From: Glycomyces luteolus
GTDB lineage: Bacteria > Actinomycetota > Actinomycetes > Mycobacteriales > Micromonosporaceae
Reading direction: 5' to 3'
Assembly: GCF_027622875.1 (NCBI RefSeq)
Contig: NZ_JAPZVP010000011.1
Span: 1 to 64,000, forward strand
DNA: 64,000 bases
The notes under the pieces: generated by a model
Database searches by the model: none
The model's input: the letters and a program-made list of their open reading frames with translations, nothing else
What the model was told of the DNA's origin: nothing
Shown: positions 27,972 through 36,441 of the stretch, piece by piece
Numbering within the stretch: the first letter of the stretch is position 1
Layout: each line of letters starts with the position of its first letter
Program-made: the position numbers and the translations under genes

Positions 27972-28945
27972 ACGGGTCCAATCCGGACGACGCCGCGGAG
28001 CAGATGGCGGAGGCGATCGACGGACTCCGTCCCACGCCCGGCCGGCTGCTGATCGTCGCGCGCGGAGTCCATCCAGTGTGGACTAATCTGGCGGATCGCT
28101 GCCGTCTGCGGGGCTGGACCGTGGTCCAGCGGACCCTGGCGGTCGACGACCGCCGGTGGGCCCCTCCCGTTCCGGACGGCCTTGCGGCCCACGTCGAATT
28201 CCAGGGCGAGCGCATCGGCTGCGATCTGGTGGTCTACCACGATCCATTCGGGGGCAACGAAAGCCAGGTAGGCGGACCAGTGTCGCTGCGGCGCCTGTGC
28301 GGCGGCGGCATCGCGTTCGTCAGTGTCGACTTCCCGCACGGACTCGCCGACCCGGTCCTCGCGGCGTCGCTGGAGGCGGTCTACCTGCGCGCCCTCGCAA
28401 CGCCCGTGGCAGCGCTGCGCGACCGCGCCGACCGGCTCGCGTCGACGCTGGCAGACGCGGACTCGATCGAAGTCCACTTCGGAGACCGCCGCGTGCTCCA
28501 CGTGCGGGGTCCCTGGAACCTCCGTACCGACTTCGGCTCCGCCCAAGCGGACCTGCCGATCCTGCAACTGCCCCTCGGCGAGGTCTGGATCGCGTGCCGG
28601 CCCGAATCGGTCAGGGGCGACCTCGAAGTGCAGGATGGTCCCGGAGTCAATGGCCCGCGCCGGTTCACCGTCGAAGAGGGACGGCTCCGCGAACCGCGGA
28701 GCGGACGATTCGCCGACCTCCGTCCGGTCGTCGAGATCGGCTTCGGCGTCAACCCGGACGCGCGATGGCTGCCCATGACCTCCTTGGGAGAGAAGGCCGC
28801 CGGTTCGATGCACGTGGGATTCGGCGACAACGTGCTCATCGGCGGCGACGTCGCCGACGACCGCCACTACGACCTCCCGCTGCCGCGATCGGCGCAGGTG
28901 AAGCTCATGACGGCTGCACGAGGAGCGGAAGCGGTGGCACTGTGA
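27968..28945 (+). CDS. M29-aminopeptidase-like protein
   Basis: A 325-residue protein. The C-terminal part holds the metal-ligand pattern of M29 (AmpS/AmpT) aminopeptidases: VVEIGFGVNPDA, then SLGEKAAGSMHVGFGDN and DDRHYDLPL, giving Glu, Glu, His, His and Asp at the expected order. The N-terminus (LLIVARGVHPVWTNLADRC) is family-divergent. M29-fold proteins include aminopeptidases and a ring-opening dioxygenase. In this cluster it may trim the modified peptide or act on the released product. Coupled at both ends by 4-base overlaps. Confidence 0.7.
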   Translation: MNGSNPDDAAEQMAEAIDGLRPTPGRLLIVARGVHPVWTNLADRCRLRGWTVVQRTLAVDDRRWAPPVPDGLAAHVEFQGERIGCDLVVYHDPFGGNESQVGGPVSLRRLCGGGIAFVSVDFPHGLADPVLAASLEAVYLRALATPVAALRDRADRLASTLADADSIEVHFGDRRVLHVRGPWNLRTDFGSAQADLPILQLPLGEVWIACRPESVRGDLEVQDGPGVNGPRRFTVEEGRLREPRSGRFADLRPVVEIGFGVNPDARWLPMTSLGEKAAGSMHVGFGDNVLIGGDVADDRHYDLPLPRSAQVKLMTAARGAEAVAL

Positions 28946-29766
28946 AGCGCATGCCGCTCGCGTTGGACCCCGCCGGCGTCACCGAACCGATCGTCGCGGG
29001 CGTCGGCGACCCGGCCCTCGCCGGGTACGAGTTCGACGCCCTCCTCGACAAGAACATCACCGATGCCTTGCGCCGGGAACGGCTCGCATTCCACAATCTC
29101 GACGTCTTGGAGCGCCTGGCGGACCCCCGGGTCGGCGAACTCATCGCGGTGCCCGGCGGTGACCACGGATTCGTGTACCGCGCCCGGTTTCGCGCGGACG
29201 GCGGATACGACGGCGGCCCGGTCTGGGGCCGACTGGCCTCCGCCTGGCGCTGCTGCCTCGCCGAGTTCGGCCCGATCGACTGGGACGTCGAGGTCTACTC
29301 CAGCGGACACGAGTGGCCCCGCGCGCTCTCCCTCCCCGGAACCGTCCTGATCTCGCATCGCCTCCCGGCGTCCTCCGTTGGCGCGCAATGGCTATACGTG
29401 CTGCACGAACTGCTGCACCAGTGGTTCGGCGCGCGAATCCGGCTCGCACCCGCCTCCCACGCCAGGTGGGAAGCCTGGGTCGACGCGATCGCCTGGACGA
29501 TCGCCGCGCGAGTGCTCGGCGCCGAAGCCGACCAGATCTACGCGACCGTGTACAAGCGGCAGATGGTGACGAGCGAGCCGGGCCTCGCCGAACGCGGATC
29601 GCTCGTCTTGGCCGCCCGCCGCATCCTTCGCGACGACGACGCCGGACTCGCAAGGTTCGCAGCCGCCACGACCGAGGCCGAGCGGCGCGCACGGGCCCGA
29701 CTGCCGCGCACGGTCGCGGACGCACCACCGCTCGACGCGATGAAGGGACCCTCCGATGCTGTCTGA
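28942..29766 (+). CDS. Gluzincin-like metallopeptidase (HELLHQWFG)
   Basis: A 274-residue protein with VLHELLHQWFGARIRL (about residue 153), the M1-type zinc motif HExxHxWxG. A candidate third ligand, Glu, lies in ARWEAWVDA 18 positions after the second His. It is far shorter than M1 aminopeptidases and lacks an evident GAMEN exopeptidase motif. The N-terminal 110 residues are not recognised. It starts at a GTG overlapping the previous stop. It is a plausible leader or product-release protease. Confidence 0.7.
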   Translation: MKRMPLALDPAGVTEPIVAGVGDPALAGYEFDALLDKNITDALRRERLAFHNLDVLERLADPRVGELIAVPGGDHGFVYRARFRADGGYDGGPVWGRLASAWRCCLAEFGPIDWDVEVYSSGHEWPRALSLPGTVLISHRLPASSVGAQWLYVLHELLHQWFGARIRLAPASHARWEAWVDAIAWTIAARVLGAEADQIYATVYKRQMVTSEPGLAERGSLVLAARRILRDDDAGLARFAAATTEAERRARARLPRTVADAPPLDAMKGPSDAV

Positions 29767-30643
29767 GCAGACGTTCATGATCGCCAACTCCTGCAACCTC
29801 AGCTGCACCTACTGCTGGTACGAGGTCGGCACCTCCGAATACGCGCCGACCCCGGTCGGACCCGACACCTACCGCCGCTGGTTGGAACGGTGCAAGAGCA
29901 CCGGCGTCTCGATCGACCGCGTGAACTTCACCGGCGGCGAACCGCTGCTGCGCGAGGACTTCCCGGGACTGCTCGACGTCGCGACCCGCCACGCCGGGAG
30001 CGTCGCCGTCTTCACCAACGCCGTCCTCGTCCGCGACGAGACCGCCGAGCTGCTGGCCTCCAGCGGCACCGAAGTCCACGTCTCGATCGACCACGTCTCC
30101 GAACACATCGGCGACCGGGTGCGCGGCGGCACAAAGGCCACCCTCAAAGGGATCGCCCGGCTCGTCGAGCACGGCGTCCGCAAACTCCAGGTCTGCGTCG
30201 TGATCACCGCCAAGAACCACACGGACCTCCCCGAAATCGTGCGCTTCACGCAGTCGCACGGACTCGACCTCGAACTCATGCCGGTCGGCGTCCCCGAGAC
30301 CCACCCGTTGAGCTTGCGCTCGATCGACCCCGAGGCCACGGCGTCGCTGTCGGCGCTGATCGAAGAGCACCGGGGCCTGCTCGGCCGGGAGGGGTACTAC
30401 CGGCGCTTCCGCAGATTCCTGGGAACCGGGCAGGTGTCGCCCACTCCCGGCTGCGGGGCCGCCGAGCGCGGGGTCTTTGTCAACTCCGACGGCGAGATCT
30501 GGATGTGCCCCCAGCGGAGCGCCGAGACGTTCGGCAACATCGCCACCGCCGACCCGGAGGAGGTGCTGAAACGCAAGCGCGCCGCCGCGGCCGCCAAGCG
30601 CCCCGGTTCCTGCGTGAAGCTCGACTGCCTGGTGCTCACCTGA
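29756..30643 (+). CDS. Second radical SAM enzyme (MoaA/PqqE-like, with Cys-rich tail)
   Basis: A 295-residue protein: NSCNLSCTYCWYEVG at the N-terminus is the CxxxCxxC cluster motif, and FTGGEPLLRED is the SAM motif. The tail has Cys in TPGCGAAERG, WMCPQRS and SCVKLDCL, enough for a twitch or SPASM auxiliary cluster. Its start lies 11 bases inside the upstream peptidase gene. Together with the first radical SAM enzyme it gives the cluster two radical chemistries. Confidence 0.88.
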   Translation: MLSEQTFMIANSCNLSCTYCWYEVGTSEYAPTPVGPDTYRRWLERCKSTGVSIDRVNFTGGEPLLREDFPGLLDVATRHAGSVAVFTNAVLVRDETAELLASSGTEVHVSIDHVSEHIGDRVRGGTKATLKGIARLVEHGVRKLQVCVVITAKNHTDLPEIVRFTQSHGLDLELMPVGVPETHPLSLRSIDPEATASLSALIEEHRGLLGREGYYRRFRRFLGTGQVSPTPGCGAAERGVFVNSDGEIWMCPQRSAETFGNIATADPEEVLKRKRAAAAAKRPGSCVKLDCLVLT

Positions 30644-30686
30644 CGCCTCCCGGACCCGAAGCCCGCCTGCGAATGGAGCCCCTGAC

Positions 30687-31904
30687 ATGCAACGCGTACT
30701 GATACGGCGCCTTGGCATACTCGTCGCCCTGGTCTCGTTCGCGGACTTCATCTTCGGCGCCACCGTCGTCGTCCACATGTTGAACGGCGGCCTGACCGGA
30801 GCCACGATCGGCATCGCGCTGGCGGTCTCCGGGGTGCTGTCGCTCGCGGTCGAGACCCCCAGCGGCGCTTGGGGTGACAAGCACGGCCAGCGCCGGATCC
30901 TCGTGATCGGCCTGGTGCTGTGGGGCCTTGGACTGCTGGCGTTCGGGTTCGCGCAGTCGATGCTGATCTTCACCGTCGCTCTGGTCCTGTGGGGCATCGG
31001 CCAGTCCTGCTACTCCGGCGCGCCGACCTCGCTGGTGCTCAACCGCTTGCACGAGGAGATCGGGGACGAGGGCATCGCCGGGGTGATGCGCAAAGTCCAC
31101 GTGATCCGGTGGACCGCCTCCGGCGCGGCCGCCGCGAGCGTGTTCCTCACCGCGGAGCACTTGGCCGTCGACACGACGATCATCGTGGCCGGAGCGCTCC
31201 TGCTGCCGGTGGCGCTGTGGGTGCGTCTGCGGTGGCCCGAACAGCGTTCGGAAACAAAGGATTCCACGGCGCGGCTGCTCGGGCGCGGCCTGCGGCTGGC
31301 GGTCACCGGCGAGCTGCGCACGCAGATGATCCACGCGGCGCTCATCGGGTTCCTCCTCACCGTCCTGATCTTGACCTGGCAGCCGCTGTCGATGGAGACG
31401 ATCGGGCTGCGACCGGAGTCGCTCGGCCTGGTGCTACTCGTGTTCACGGCGGCCTCGGCCGTCGGCGCTTGGGGCACCAGATTCACCGAGCGATTCGGGG
31501 CCCGTCGGGTGCTCCCCATCGGGCTGGTCCTCACCTGCGCCGTGATGCTCACGGTTGGGGCGGGTGCCGTCGCGACCGGCGCGGCCTTGGTGGCGGCCGA
31601 AGCGCTCACGGGTCTACTGATGTGCCTCAACGCGATCAGGGCGCAGCAGCTGTTCCCCGACGCGCTCCGCACGACCATGACCTCGATCATGAGCGCCGTT
31701 CTCGGGCTTTCGATGGCCTTGGGGGACTTCGTGACCGGACTGCTGTGGGAGTTCATGGGAGTCGAGGCGGCCGTCCGCTGGTGCGCGCTCTCCGTGGCGG
31801 TCGGCTGCCTGGCCGTCTATATCGCGGATCGCTTCAAGTCCGCGGCGAACCCCGAGGTTGCGGGTGAACCGGAGACGTTCGAACCGGTGGGACAGCGCGG
31901 CTGA
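30687..31904 (+). CDS. MFS exporter
   Basis: A 405-residue major facilitator with about 12 helices and the loop 2-3 motif GAWGDKHGQRRIL. A C-terminal polar tail follows the last helix. In the operon it is the only transporter, so it probably exports the finished product; MFS rather than ABC export suggests a small, peptide-released molecule. It lies 43 bases after the second radical SAM gene. Confidence 0.85.
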   Translation: MQRVLIRRLGILVALVSFADFIFGATVVVHMLNGGLTGATIGIALAVSGVLSLAVETPSGAWGDKHGQRRILVIGLVLWGLGLLAFGFAQSMLIFTVALVLWGIGQSCYSGAPTSLVLNRLHEEIGDEGIAGVMRKVHVIRWTASGAAAASVFLTAEHLAVDTTIIVAGALLLPVALWVRLRWPEQRSETKDSTARLLGRGLRLAVTGELRTQMIHAALIGFLLTVLILTWQPLSMETIGLRPESLGLVLLVFTAASAVGAWGTRFTERFGARRVLPIGLVLTCAVMLTVGAGAVATGAALVAAEALTGLLMCLNAIRAQQLFPDALRTTMTSIMSAVLGLSMALGDFVTGLLWEFMGVEAAVRWCALSVAVGCLAVYIADRFKSAANPEVAGEPETFEPVGQRG

Positions 31905-31960
31905 CGAAGACGAAGTCGGCGGCGGCGAGCCGCCGGAAGCTCAACGAGAGGAACGGTCGG

Positions 31961-33385
31961 ATGGAGAATCGAATGGAGCGGCTGGCAGGCTGGCTGATCC
32001 GGGACAAGGGCACGGACTACCTCGCGACCATGCGCGGCTGGATCGAGCTCGAAGGCGTCCCCAGAGGACTTCCGCGGGAGGCCCCCGCGGTGGTGTTCGG
32101 CGAGCGCGCCGAACCGGCCCGGCTCACCGTCGCGAAGATTGAAGTGGACTCGACCGGCGACTCCGGCACCCGCCGGCGGCCCCGGCTCGCGGTGCGCCCG
32201 GCGGGCCACCTCTCGACCGCGTCCGGACTCCGCCAGACCGCGCGGGAATGGCTGGTCGAGAGCGGCTTCGACGAGATCGTGCTGCCCATGATCTGGTCGC
32301 GCTCCGAAGAGTACGGAGCCGAGGAGTTCCAGCTCGCGCACAGTCGGATGGACGACATCGACCTGCGGATCCTGCAATCTCCTGAGTTCCCGCTCTACAC
32401 TGCCCTTGCCGAGGGCCTGGACCGCAGCTTCGCCTTCGGGCGCTGCTTCCGCTACGAGGCAGGCGACGGCGCCGCCTCCTCCGAGCACTACCTGATGGAG
32501 TTCGAGCAGCTCGTGTTCGCGACGACGTTCGAGGGTCTCGGCGACTGCATGGCGCAGGTCGAGGAACTCATCCGCACGCTCGCGAAAGCGGTCAGCGTCG
32601 ATCTCGACGACGTCGACTTCCTGGTGAGCGCACCCGAGGGAATGTCCGATGTAGCCGCCAAGGGGCGGGCCGTCGAGCTGGAGCGGGTTGTGCTGTTCAC
32701 CGTCCCCGCGTCCTGGCCCGCGGCCGCCCGGCGCGTCCTCGTCGACCGCTTGGAGCAGGCGGGGGCGAGCGTCATCGCCCTCGAGGGCGATGACGACGTG
32801 CTTCGCGGGGGCACCGAGGTGCGACTGGCGGTCGAGACCGGCGACGCCACCGTGGCCACCGTGCACCGCATCCTGGACACCGCCGCCTCCTACGTCATGC
32901 CGGGCAACGGCATCTCCGCCGCCATAGCGCTCCAGTGGAACCCGGCATGGGAGGCCTACCTTCCTCTGGAGTGGAGGGAGGACGAGCAGTCCGAATCGGC
33001 CTACCCCGTCCGATCGATCACCTCCAGGCGCGAGACCGACGCGGACGGGAACGAGCGGATCGCCGATGCGGAGCTGTACCTCAAGGGCATCGAGGTGGCA
33101 CACGTGCGGGCGTACGCCGACCGGACCCAGTTCGAGGAGAACCTCGCCAAGGCCGGGATCAACGACCCCAACGGGCGCTTCGGATACCTGCTCGACGCGC
33201 TCGAATCGGCGCCCCCGGGCATGGTCGGGATGTTCATCGGCTGGGAGCGTCTGCTCACCGTGCTCGAAGGGCTCCTCGCGACCCAGGAGGCGCAGCTCTA
33301 CCCCCGGGACGGTACCGGCCGCCTCGTGGGGGAGACCGGCCCGCACGCCCACCGCCGCACCGACCGCGACGCCGACAAGGAATGA
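31961..33385 (+). CDS. Class IIb aminoacyl-tRNA synthetase paralog without recognisable anticodon domain
   Basis: A 474-residue protein with an Asp/Asn/Lys-type class II catalytic core. Motif 1 region: SGLRQTAREWLVESGF. Motif 2: GRCFRYEAGDGAASSEHY then LMEFEQL. Motif 3: GMVGMFIGWERLLTVLEGL. The stretch ADAELYLKGIEVAHV matches the D-x-x-x-x-G-x-E-I region of AspRS. The first 90 residues do not look like the OB-fold anticodon domain. It may activate an amino acid for attachment to the peptide or to a tRNA used by another enzyme. GAGAGGAAC precedes the ATG. Confidence 0.75.
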   Translation: MENRMERLAGWLIRDKGTDYLATMRGWIELEGVPRGLPREAPAVVFGERAEPARLTVAKIEVDSTGDSGTRRRPRLAVRPAGHLSTASGLRQTAREWLVESGFDEIVLPMIWSRSEEYGAEEFQLAHSRMDDIDLRILQSPEFPLYTALAEGLDRSFAFGRCFRYEAGDGAASSEHYLMEFEQLVFATTFEGLGDCMAQVEELIRTLAKAVSVDLDDVDFLVSAPEGMSDVAAKGRAVELERVVLFTVPASWPAAARRVLVDRLEQAGASVIALEGDDDVLRGGTEVRLAVETGDATVATVHRILDTAASYVMPGNGISAAIALQWNPAWEAYLPLEWREDEQSESAYPVRSITSRRETDADGNERIADAELYLKGIEVAHVRAYADRTQFEENLAKAGINDPNGRFGYLLDALESAPPGMVGMFIGWERLLTVLEGLLATQEAQLYPRDGTGRLVGETGPHAHRRTDRDADKE

Positions 33386-34554
33386 CCATGGGAGACCTAC
33401 CCGTTCCCGGCGCCGAGGGGTTGACGAGGCGCTGCCCGTTCTCGGTGATCGAGGAGTACGAAAAGGTGCGCGACACCTCAGGGGTGGCGCCGCTCGACAC
33501 GCCCAGCGGCAGGCCCGCGTGGCTGCTCGCCTCGTTCGAGGAGACCAAGGCGACACTCGCCGACCCCCGGTTCGCCTCGGCGGTGAACGAGCCGCCGCCG
33601 CTGGACGACGGCAACCCCATCCCCGGCTGGTTCTTCGGGCTGGACGGCGCCGAACACTCCCGGTACCGGAAGCTGCTCACCGGCCAGTTCACGATGCGCG
33701 CCGCGCGGAAGGCGGCGCCCCGCATCAGGGCGATCGTCGTCGAGCACCTGGAGCAGATGCGGCGGCAGGGCTCGTCCGCGGACCTGTTCGAGGCGTTCGC
33801 CTGGCCGGCTCCGGCCCGCGTCATATGCGACCTGCTCGGCGTGCCGCGGGACATGGAGGCGCTCTTGACCTCCCAGATCGAGATCATCGACGGGGACGAC
33901 CCCCGCGCGGACCGTCTCGGTGCGATGCAGACGATGTGGGATGCGCTGGTGGGCCTGACCGCCGCGAAGCGGCTGCGGCCCGGCGACGACATGCTCAGCG
34001 ACCTGCTCGCCGGGAACGACGTCAGCGACCAGGTCGGCGCCTCGTTCGCGCTCGCACTGCGCATCGCGGGCCACGCCCCGGTCTCCCACGTCGTCGGCAT
34101 GGGGGTCCTGTACCACCTGACCGAGAATGGGCTCGACGGCCGGTTCGGCGACACCGGCCGCCGCGATGCGACCGTGGAGGAACTGCTGCGGTTCCTGCCG
34201 ACCAACAACCTCGGCGTGCTCCGCCTCCCGACCGAGGACGTCCAGATAAGAGGGCAGGCGCTCCGCGCGGGCCAACCGGTCGTCGCCTCGCTTGCGGTGG
34301 CGAACCGGGATCCGGCCCGGTTCGAGGACGCCGAGTCGTTCCGCCCCGAACTCAGACACCCGTCGCACCTGGCCTTCGGCTACGGTCCGCACCAATGCCT
34401 GGGCCACAACTTCGCGCGGGTCGAACTCGGCGTGATCTTCGAGGAGCTCTTCGGCCGATTCCCCGGCCTTCGACTGGCCGTGGCCCTCGACGAGGTCCCC
34501 ATGCAGGACTCCGCGCAGTCGTACGGCGTCACCGCGCTGCCGGTAGCCTGGTAG
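33382..34554 (+). CDS. Cytochrome P450 with altered I-helix
   Basis: A 390-residue bacterial P450. The heme motif is FGYGPHQCLGHNFARVEL, the K-helix ExxR is EELLRF, and the C-helix is HSRYRKLLTGQF. The I-helix, normally AGxET, reads IAGHAPVSHVVG, so both the acidic residue and the Thr of the proton-relay pair are missing. Such P450s may use peroxide, substrate-assisted chemistry or bind a carrier. Start ATGA overlaps the aaRS-like stop; ATG at 33388 is also possible. Confidence 0.85.
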   Translation: MTMGDLPVPGAEGLTRRCPFSVIEEYEKVRDTSGVAPLDTPSGRPAWLLASFEETKATLADPRFASAVNEPPPLDDGNPIPGWFFGLDGAEHSRYRKLLTGQFTMRAARKAAPRIRAIVVEHLEQMRRQGSSADLFEAFAWPAPARVICDLLGVPRDMEALLTSQIEIIDGDDPRADRLGAMQTMWDALVGLTAAKRLRPGDDMLSDLLAGNDVSDQVGASFALALRIAGHAPVSHVVGMGVLYHLTENGLDGRFGDTGRRDATVEELLRFLPTNNLGVLRLPTEDVQIRGQALRAGQPVVASLAVANRDPARFEDAESFRPELRHPSHLAFGYGPHQCLGHNFARVELGVIFEELFGRFPGLRLAVALDEVPMQDSAQSYGVTALPVAW

Positions 34555-34563
34555 GAGTCCAGT

Positions 34564-34994
34564 ATGGAATTGGCTACCGAGGCGCGGGGGCCGGTGGCGC
34601 TCCCCAGGACGATTCGATCGTCCGGCGCCCTGCGCGAGCGCACGGCAGCGCTCTCGGAGCCCGGATCGTTGACGCGGTTCATCACGCGCTAGAACGATGT
34701 CGATGTGCTGCTGACCGACTCGCGGCTGGCGGCGCAGCCCGCGACGGAACCGGCATCCGCCGCGGGTCCACCGACCGCGCGGGACCGATTGGACGCGCTG
34801 GCGGGCCGATGGCCGGCGTTCACGGACCCGCCGCACTGGACTGTCCTGAGAAGACTGATGCATCCACTTTTCCAACCCCGACACATCGATGCCGCGGCCG
34901 TCTCGGTGGTGAGGCGCTCCGGAACGGTCCCTCCTCTGAAACACCGCGGCAGCTGCGCGAAGTCATTGGCGCCGCCCTGAACGGATTCGCATAG
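34564..34994 (+). pseudogene. P450 N-terminal remnant with in-frame TAG
   Basis: The frame begins MELATEARGPVALPRTI, reaches SLTRFITR, hits an amber codon at 34690, then continues in frame as NDVDVLLTDSRLAAQP and FTDPPHWTVLRRLMHPLFQP. The latter is a P450 C-helix region. After about 34895 the frame shifts and ends near 34994. No heme motif follows. It looks like a decaying second P450; 34995-35411 shows no further gene. Confidence 0.6.
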
Positions 34995-35411
34995 ACCGGA
35001 AGGCTCGTTCACCCTGCCGTTCGGGAAGGGGGCCATGCCTGTATCGGGGCGCCCTTCGCTCGAAGGACGGTAGTCGCGGTGCTGGAGGCAAACGGAATCG
35101 GCACTCGGCTTCCGGTGGATGGATGGGACATCGCCCCGGACATGAGACGGTGGCTCACCTGAGCACCGACGGGCCTGTGGCATGGCTCCTGCGCTCCGGG
35201 CCCGCCTTCGACGAATCCTGCCGGTTACCCGCCGGTCATCTGCCTTGAATTGAGCCCGGAACGATATTTGAATAGTCCCTATCAGATTCACGCCGTGAAC
35301 CGCCATAGCCGGACAGCGATCGCGCCCCGTCATGAAAACGGCCTCAACCGCCGCCGGATCCTAGATGGAAGCCCCGCCGTTCCCGATGAATATGGGTGGA
35401 AAGGACTGCAA

Positions 35412-35729
35412 GTGAGCCCTTCTGGACCAGGCATCGCAAAGATTGCGCCGCTCACTGAATCAGAATTGAAAATCCTCTCACACGTCATCGCCGCCCCGAA
35501 TCAGTACACGGCGGCGGAGTGGCTGGACATCTCCCGCCGTCATCTACGGCGGCAGATAGAAGCGATCAACGAGAAACTCGGTGCCGAGACCATTCTCCAG
35601 ACGGTGGTGCTCGCGACGATCCGAGGACTGGTGGACCCGAAGTCGCTTCCAGAAGGCAGTATCGAGGAACGTGCGTTTCAGCTGGGACGCTCGGGCAAAT
35701 GCCGAGCAGTATGCCCCCTTGGCAGGTAG
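35412..35729 (+). CDS. LuxR-type HTH protein
   Basis: About 105 residues from the GTG at 35412 (AAAGGACTGC upstream). LTESELKILSHVIAAPNQYTAAEWLDISRRHL is the NarL/LuxR-type four-helix DNA-binding region; no receiver or sensor domain is present. At the 3' end of the RiPP-type cluster it is a plausible cluster regulator. A longer start at 35250 is possible but has no better ribosome site. Confidence 0.6.
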   Translation: MSPSGPGIAKIAPLTESELKILSHVIAAPNQYTAAEWLDISRRHLRRQIEAINEKLGAETILQTVVLATIRGLVDPKSLPEGSIEERAFQLGRSGKCRAVCPLGR

Positions 35730-35762
35730 GCAGCCGGCGCCTTCAGAGATTGAAGCCATGCT

Positions 35763-35804
35763 CTCCCGCCACGTCTGTGCGCCACGAAGGGCCTGAAGCC
35801 CTGG
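35763..35804 (+). repeat. 42-bp dispersed repeat, copy 2
   Basis: Partner of 212-253, 37/42 identical by eye. It lies in a 250-base gap after the LuxR-type gene. Its reverse translation (RASGPSWRTDVAGE) parallels copy 1 (RASGPSWRSDAAGE), so both may descend from the same coding scrap. Confidence 0.5.
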
Positions 35805-35980
35805 AACCGCGGGGGAAATGTGCCCTGGGCCTTCTCAAAATCGAAAGGCTTGCCTGACCAGGCAGGTTGTTCTCGGCGGCCCACGACCCATCGGTGGGAG
35901 TGGTCCGCCGTCCGGCCCGTTCGTAATCCTCGTCCGCGATTTCGCATCGCAGCCACTCGGCGCGCCATACGATCAGCACC

Positions 35981-36289
35981 ATGCTCAGCGACTACGAACA
36001 CCTTGACGCCGGCACGCTTCACGTTGACGGCGAACACCCTATCGACGGGCGAGTACTTTTCCGCCTCGGCATCCCGAACCATCAGGGCGCCGAATTCCAC
36101 ACTGAACCCCTCACACAAGAACAAGCGACCATCATCAACGGCGGCGGGATGACCCTGTCGCTGGTGCACGGGGACGCGGAGATCGAGATCGGCCCGGAAG
36201 CGCTTGTCATCGGTGCCGCAGTGAAGGCAGGCGATGAGGTTGTACAGCTTCACGCCAGTGACCCGCAAGGATGGCCACTAGACCTCTAA
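35981..36289 (+). CDS. Hypothetical 102-residue soluble protein
   Basis: A soluble acidic protein, beta-rich by eye (GTLHVDGEHPIDGRVLF, then MTLSLVHGDAEIEIGP). No family is recognised and no strong ribosome site is visible. Codon third positions look GC-rich as in neighbouring genes, which supports it being real. Confidence 0.45.
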   Translation: MLSDYEHLDAGTLHVDGEHPIDGRVLFRLGIPNHQGAEFHTEPLTQEQATIINGGGMTLSLVHGDAEIEIGPEALVIGAAVKAGDEVVQLHASDPQGWPLDL

Positions 36290-36390
36290 CGCAGCCTAAC
36301 CCTACGCTGACCGGCTTATCCTGCTCCAATGCACGGACCTGAGGAGCGTCCAGGGTATGCGTCGAGGCCCGTGCGGGAGATACGACAGCG

Positions 36391-36436
36391 GCAGAACGGG
36401 GTCAAGGGGTCCCAGGTTCAAGTCCTGTCAGCGACA
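36391..36436 (+). other. tRNA 3'-end-like scar
   Basis: GGGGTCAAGGGGTCC is followed by a T-arm-like CAGGTTCAAGTCCTG (36413-36427) and a short tail, TCAGCGACA. There is no matching 5' acceptor strand, D-arm or anticodon arm upstream, so no complete tRNA. It could be an attachment-site scar of an integrative element. A strong terminator follows at once. Confidence 0.35.
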
Positions 36437-36441
36437 AACGG

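Noticed and set aside
34995-35411. Possible continuation of the P450 remnant or a separate gene
   Set aside because: Frames are broken by stops every few dozen codons and no motif is seen.
36391-36436. Functional tRNA gene
   Set aside because: Only a T-arm-like segment is found; no acceptor pairing, D-arm or anticodon arm could be built from the upstream bases.
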